From: Rickettsiella grylli | Lineage (GTDB): Bacteria; Pseudomonadota; Gammaproteobacteria; Diplorickettsiales; Diplorickettsiaceae | NCBI RefSeq assembly: GCF_000168295.1 | Contig: NZ_AAQJ02000001.1 | Span: forward strand, 1,502,412-1,566,411 | Direction of reading: 5' to 3' | Length of the DNA stretch: 64,000 bases | Part shown: one piece after another, positions 60,672 to 64,000 of the stretch | Layout: every line of letters begins with the position of its first letter | Position numbering within the stretch: the stretch's first letter is position 1 | Program-made: the position numbers and the translations under genes | Notes under the pieces: model-generated | The model's input: the letters and a program-made list of their open reading frames with translations, nothing else | What the model was told of the DNA's origin: nothing | Database searches by the model: none

Positions 60672-62042
60672 CTATCCAATGGATTGCGCCAATTCTGTTG
60701 CATAACCTAAATAATTGGTCGGAGATAATTGGAGTAGTCTTTTTTTAGCATGATTGGGTATTTTTAAATCGTTAATAAATTGGTGAAGCATTTTTTGATC
60801 AACCTTTTTTCCTTGGGTTAATTGTTTTAATTGCTCATAAGGCAGGTTAGCGGAATAACGTCTTAAAACGGTTTGTATGGCTTCGGCCAGTATTTCCCAA
60901 TGCTGATTCAGATCTTCCAAAAGTTTTGTGTCATCAACGGAAATTTTTTTTAAACCACATAATAAACTGTTATAGCCGATTAGCGTGTATGCGAACGCTG
61001 ATCCTAGATTGCGAAGTAATGTTGAATCTCTTAAATCTCGCTGCCAGCGGGAAATAGGCAAGGTTCTGGAAAAATGTTGATAAAGACTATTTGCTAAACT
61101 GAGATTTCCTTCTGCATTTTCAAAATCGATAGGATTAATTTTATGAGGCATTGTCGAAGAACCTATTTCACCAGGTTCGGTGTTTTGCTTGAAATAACCG
61201 AGAGAAATATAACCCCAACAATCAGCGGCTAAATTTATGAATATGTTATTGATTCGTTTTAAATTGTCGCAGTATTCCGCAATCGTGTCATGTGGTTCAA
61301 TCTGGGTGGTATATGCGTTCCAATCTAGATTTAAACGGGTTACGAATTTTTTGCTGAGTGCAGGCCAGTTAATATCAGGGTAAGCAATTCGATGTGCATT
61401 ATAATTACCAATCGCACCATTAAATTTACCGCGTAGTTTAATAGCCATCAATAATTTTTTTTGTTCGATTAAACGATTCGCAAAATTGGCCAATTCTTTA
61501 CCCATGGTGGTCGGTACAGCCGGTTGACCATGTGTGCGGCTAAGCATGGGGTGTGATGCATAGCGATGTGCATATTTTTTTAAACACGTAATCAGTTTTT
61601 GAATAGCGGGTAATAAATGTTGAGTACGTACTTCCTTGAGCATTAAGGCATAAGACAGGTTATTGATATCCTCTGAGGTACACGCAAAATGTACAAACTC
61701 GCGAATAGGTTTTAATGAAGGGATTTTAGTTAATTTTTCCTTTAAAAAATATTCGACGGCTTTAATATCATGCCGCGTCGTTTTTTCTAACGTTTTAATT
61801 TTTTCAGCATCTTTCAAACTAAATTTTTCAATGATAGCCTCTAATTGTTGTTGGCTTTTTAAGGAAAACTTTGGAATTTCCTTGATATGAGGTTCATGAG
61901 CCAATGTTTGTAGCCAACGTATTTCAATCAATACTCTAAAATAAAATAAACCATACTCACTGCATAAACAACGCAAACTATCGGTTTTATCAGAATAACG
62001 TCCATCAATTGGGGAAATCGCAGTTAAAGAATTAAGTTGCAC
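60672..62042 (-). CDS. purB: Adenylosuccinate lyase
   Basis: The 456-residue protein has the fumarase/aspartase-superfamily signature GSSTMPHKINPIDFENAEG and the N-terminal LTAISPIDGRYSDKT typical of gammaproteobacterial PurB. It acts twice in purine synthesis, releasing fumarate from SAICAR and adenylosuccinate. It is convergent with clpB, only 19 bases apart, with no separate terminator visible. Confidence 0.97.
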   Translation of the reverse strand: MQLNSLTAISPIDGRYSDKTDSLRCLCSEYGLFYFRVLIEIRWLQTLAHEPHIKEIPKFSLKSQQQLEAIIEKFSLKDAEKIKTLEKTTRHDIKAVEYFLKEKLTKIPSLKPIREFVHFACTSEDINNLSYALMLKEVRTQHLLPAIQKLITCLKKYAHRYASHPMLSRTHGQPAVPTTMGKELANFANRLIEQKKLLMAIKLRGKFNGAIGNYNAHRIAYPDINWPALSKKFVTRLNLDWNAYTTQIEPHDTIAEYCDNLKRINNIFINLAADCWGYISLGYFKQNTEPGEIGSSTMPHKINPIDFENAEGNLSLANSLYQHFSRTLPISRWQRDLRDSTLLRNLGSAFAYTLIGYNSLLCGLKKISVDDTKLLEDLNQHWEILAEAIQTVLRRYSANLPYEQLKQLTQGKKVDQKMLHQFINDLKIPNHAKKRLLQLSPTNYLGYATELAQSIG

Positions 62043-62062
62043 AAAGGCCTCGATAAATTTAT

Positions 62063-62398
62063 TTACAGTTCTTCGGATCCCTCTGGATCATATTTTTCGG
62101 ATCGATCATGTCGTTTTTCTTTACTTTTTAATTTATGTTTATTGATTTGCTGCTCTATTTTATCAATTAATTCATCAATAGCCGTGTAAAGATTTTCATT
62201 TTTAGCACGGGCATAAAATTCATTACCATGGGTATGCATTAACGCTTTAGCGACTTGATCTAGATGTTCAAGACTTAAAGTAATATGTAATGTTGAGGTT
62301 TTATGCGTTATACGTTCCAGTCGTTTAAATTTATCTAAAATATATTGTTTTAAAGCATCGGTCACTTTAATGCCATCGTCTGTAATCGTAATTTGCAT
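62063..62398 (-). CDS. hpf: Ribosome hibernation promoting factor (short HPF/YhbH type)
   Basis: The 111-residue protein begins MQITITDDGIKVTDALKQYI and has VAKALMHTHGNEFYARAKNE and LYTAIDELIDKIEQQINKHK, the short HPF pattern. It binds the 30S subunit in stationary phase and helps form 100S dimers. In most gammaproteobacteria it lies after rpoN in the lpt-rpoN-hpf-ptsN cluster; here the gene before it is lptB. Confidence 0.93.
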   Translation of the reverse strand: MQITITDDGIKVTDALKQYILDKFKRLERITHKTSTLHITLSLEHLDQVAKALMHTHGNEFYARAKNENLYTAIDELIDKIEQQINKHKLKSKEKRHDRSEKYDPEGSEEL

Positions 62399-62608
62399 AA
62401 GGCCCTCTTTATAATTAATTGTTTTAAATAATGTTCTAAAAAATGCCCACCCGATTATACCTTAGATTAGGCTCTCCTGTGGAGAGGGTGAGCGTTATCG
62501 ATCCATTTTAAATCGATTGCGTGTTATGAAAAATGAGCGTCAAAATGAGTTGGTTTGTAAAAACTGATTAAAAATTAAACCAATTTTGCCTTGTATTTAT
62601 TATTAAGG
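62399..62608. promoter_or_regulatory. Gap between lptB and hpf, where rpoN usually lies
   Basis: About 210 bases with no coding trace of rpoN. A TATAAT on the reverse strand (62454-62459 region) could be the -10 box of a dedicated hpf promoter. The CTCTCC-TGT-GGAGAG hairpin at 62472-62486 has no following U-run on either strand, so it is not a standard terminator. Confidence 0.4.
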
Positions 62609-63334
62609 TTATAGATCAAATTCATGTCCTAAATAAATTTCTCTGACCCGTTGATTCTTCAATACTTCCTGTGGTGTGCCTACATAGATTGTTTTTCCCT
62701 CATTCACGATATAAGCCCGTTTGCAAATCGCGAGTGTTTCTCTGACATTATGGTCGGTAATCAAAACGCCTATACCCCGTTGGCTTAAGTGAATAATCAT
62801 GCGTTTAATATCAACAACAGAAATCGGATCGATTCCTGCAAAAGGTTCGTCTAATAGCATAAATTTGGGTTCCATCGCCAAAGCGCGCGCTATTTCGACA
62901 CGCCGGCGTTCACCGCCGGATAAACGAATGCCTAGCGTGTCACGGATAGGTGTAATATGAAACTCGCGAAGTAAATTTTCAAGGTGTTGTTTGCGTTGTT
63001 CTTTTGATAAATCATGACGTAATTGAAGAATAGCAAGAATATTATCAGCCACGGTTAATTTGCGAAATATCGAAGGTTCTTGTGGTAAATAACCAATCCC
63101 TGCTTTAGCGCGAGCATGCATCGGCAAATGCGTAATGTTCTGATTATTGAGTAAAATTTTTCCTTGTGTGCAGGTCACTAAACCGACAATTAAATAAAAG
63201 CTTGTGGTTTTTCCTGCGCCATTGGGGCCGAGTAAACCAATCACTTCTCCGGTTTCTAATTCAAGCGAAACATTTTCGACAACAATACGTGAATGATACC
63301 GTTTCGTTAAATGGATAGCGTTTAATTTATTCAT
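62609..63334 (-). CDS. lptB: LPS export ABC transporter ATPase LptB
   Basis: The 241-residue ABC ATPase has Walker [10 protein letters not shown], the Q-loop [14 protein letters not shown], signature [15 protein letters not shown], Walker [16 protein letters not shown] and the H-loop DHNVRET. It powers LPS extraction with LptFG. It overlaps lptA by 8 bases. Confidence 0.96.
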   Translation of the reverse strand: MNKLNAIHLTKRYHSRIVVENVSLELETGEVIGLLGPNGAGKTTSFYLIVGLVTCTQGKILLNNQNITHLPMHARAKAGIGYLPQEPSIFRKLTVADNILAILQLRHDLSKEQRKQHLENLLREFHITPIRDTLGIRLSGGERRRVEIARALAMEPKFMLLDEPFAGIDPISVVDIKRMIIHLSQRGIGVLITDHNVRETLAICKRAYIVNEGKTIYVGTPQEVLKNQRVREIYLGHEFDL

Positions 63335-63848
63335 GATTCAAGGGTGCTATTGTAATTTGAGTGTGTCCTTTTGGTGATAAAGGAGAACCGATCGTTTTCG
63401 TTTTAAAATCGTAATTAATTTGATACCCTTTAAAATGATTTTTTCCTTGTACCATTTCAGCATTTCCTATGGCTTCTAAGTACTCTTTTTTTGGATAATA
63501 ATAAATCGTTTTTCCGGTAGCGATTAATTGAGGACGATGAGGAAATATAAACGCTTGATATCGCGCTGGATTTCCTATGGCGATTATCTTATTAATTTGG
63601 CCATTTTGATCGAAATAACTGGTCGCATAATCTGCAGTGAGGACGGCTGAACCTTGGGTCAGTTTAATATGTCCTCGATAAATGCCTTGTTTCGTTTTAT
63701 TATTATAGGTCACACTATCCGATTCAAAATAAGCAAGATCATTGGAGTGTGCGCAAGCAACAGTCGACAGGCAAAACACGATCGATAGATTGACGAACAA
63801 TAAATAAGCTTTCTTTATTTTAAATATTTTTTGTTCAAGTGCATTCAA
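63327..63848 (-). CDS. lptA: LPS periplasmic bridge protein LptA
   Basis: The 173-residue precursor has a signal peptide (about residues 14-34, ending ACAHS) and the OstA-type beta-jellyroll with [20 protein letters not shown] and [13 protein letters not shown]. LptA oligomers carry LPS across the periplasm. The start overlaps nothing upstream; 9 bases separate it from the lptC stop. The lptC-lptA-lptB order is standard. Confidence 0.92.
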   Translation of the reverse strand: MNALEQKIFKIKKAYLLFVNLSIVFCLSTVACAHSNDLAYFESDSVTYNNKTKQGIYRGHIKLTQGSAVLTADYATSYFDQNGQINKIIAIGNPARYQAFIFPHRPQLIATGKTIYYYPKKEYLEAIGNAEMVQGKNHFKGYQINYDFKTKTIGSPLSPKGHTQITIAPLNHE

Positions 63849-63857
63849 GAGTAAACC

Positions 63858-64000
63858 TCATTTACTTTTTTCGGGCATGAATTGACTCTTTACCTGAGAT
63901 AAAAGTCGAATTGTTTTGGTATTGAAATTAGCATGGAGTCCTACCGCATGGATGACTTGGTTCATCCGCGTGATGCGAACCGGTGCGGACGTATCCGCTA
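63858..64000 (-). CDS. lptC: LPS export protein LptC, C-terminal end, cut by the window edge
   Basis: Forty-six codons of the reverse strand end at a TGA (63858-63860) and read VRITRMNQVIHAVGLHANFN then TKTIRLLSQVKSQF, the usual C-terminal stretch of LptC (a strand with gmxanl...xxxLlsxVrg pattern). Its position before lptA supports the call. The rest is outside the window. Confidence 0.85.
   Translation of the reverse strand, partial: ADTSAPVRITRMNQVIHAVGLHANFNTKTIRLLSQVKSQFMPEKSK

Noticed and set aside
62472..62486. CTCTCC-TGT-GGAGAG hairpin as a terminator
   Set aside because: No U-run follows on either strand.

Overview
The window is AT-rich chromosome from a gammaproteobacterium, most likely a host-associated member of the Legionellales (Coxiella/Rickettsiella-like). 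That assignment is an inference. It rests on gammaproteobacterial gene orders (recA-recX, hldE-hldD, atpIBEFHAGDC-glmU, ubiE-ubiJ-ubiB followed by a Tat-like gene, lptC-lptA-lptB-hpf), signs of genome erosion (a Tat remnant, no rpoN between lptB and hpf), an ankyrin-repeat gene, and a dense field of insertion sequences. I saw no tRNA or rRNA gene and no CRISPR array.

Positions 1-29.6 kb are compact housekeeping genes: prlC (partial), recX, recA, LPS heptose synthesis (hldE, hldD), a ComEA-like protein, a cytochrome c5-like protein, class I aldolase, the complete F1Fo ATP synthase operon, glmU, a host-attachment-family protein, an amidase, a LysR regulator, an SDR reductase, acnB, glycyl-tRNA synthetase, typA and the ubiquinone genes ubiE-ubiJ-ubiB.

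Positions 29.6-56.3 kb are an accessory island. It opens with a TatA/B-like remnant, a receiver-only response regulator and an ankyrin protein whose 3' end was replaced by an IS256-family insertion. After ispH come a decayed leucine-rich-repeat gene, a DUF4304 protein, a graveyard of IS3, IS256 and IS481 elements (some nested), two large proteins of unknown function, and a pair of tandemly duplicated, almost identical giant inverse-autotransporter adhesin genes. The island ends with an Fe(II)/2-oxoglutarate oxygenase gene and a permuted ATP-grasp-like ligase gene, separated by a miniature IS256 derivative. A second copy of the first IS256-family element lies just upstream of the oxygenase. Both full-length IS256 copies and the miniature derivative have recognisable 8-bp target duplications.

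Positions 56.3-64 kb return to core genes: a type IV pilin, SppA-like protease, clpB, purB, hpf, and the LPS-transport genes lptB, lptA and lptC (partial).

The most interesting material is the oxygenase/ATP-grasp pair (a possible small-molecule pathway), the adhesin tandem with its internal 576-bp duplication, the miniature IS, and the 214-bp inverted duplication flanking a 6-kb block.
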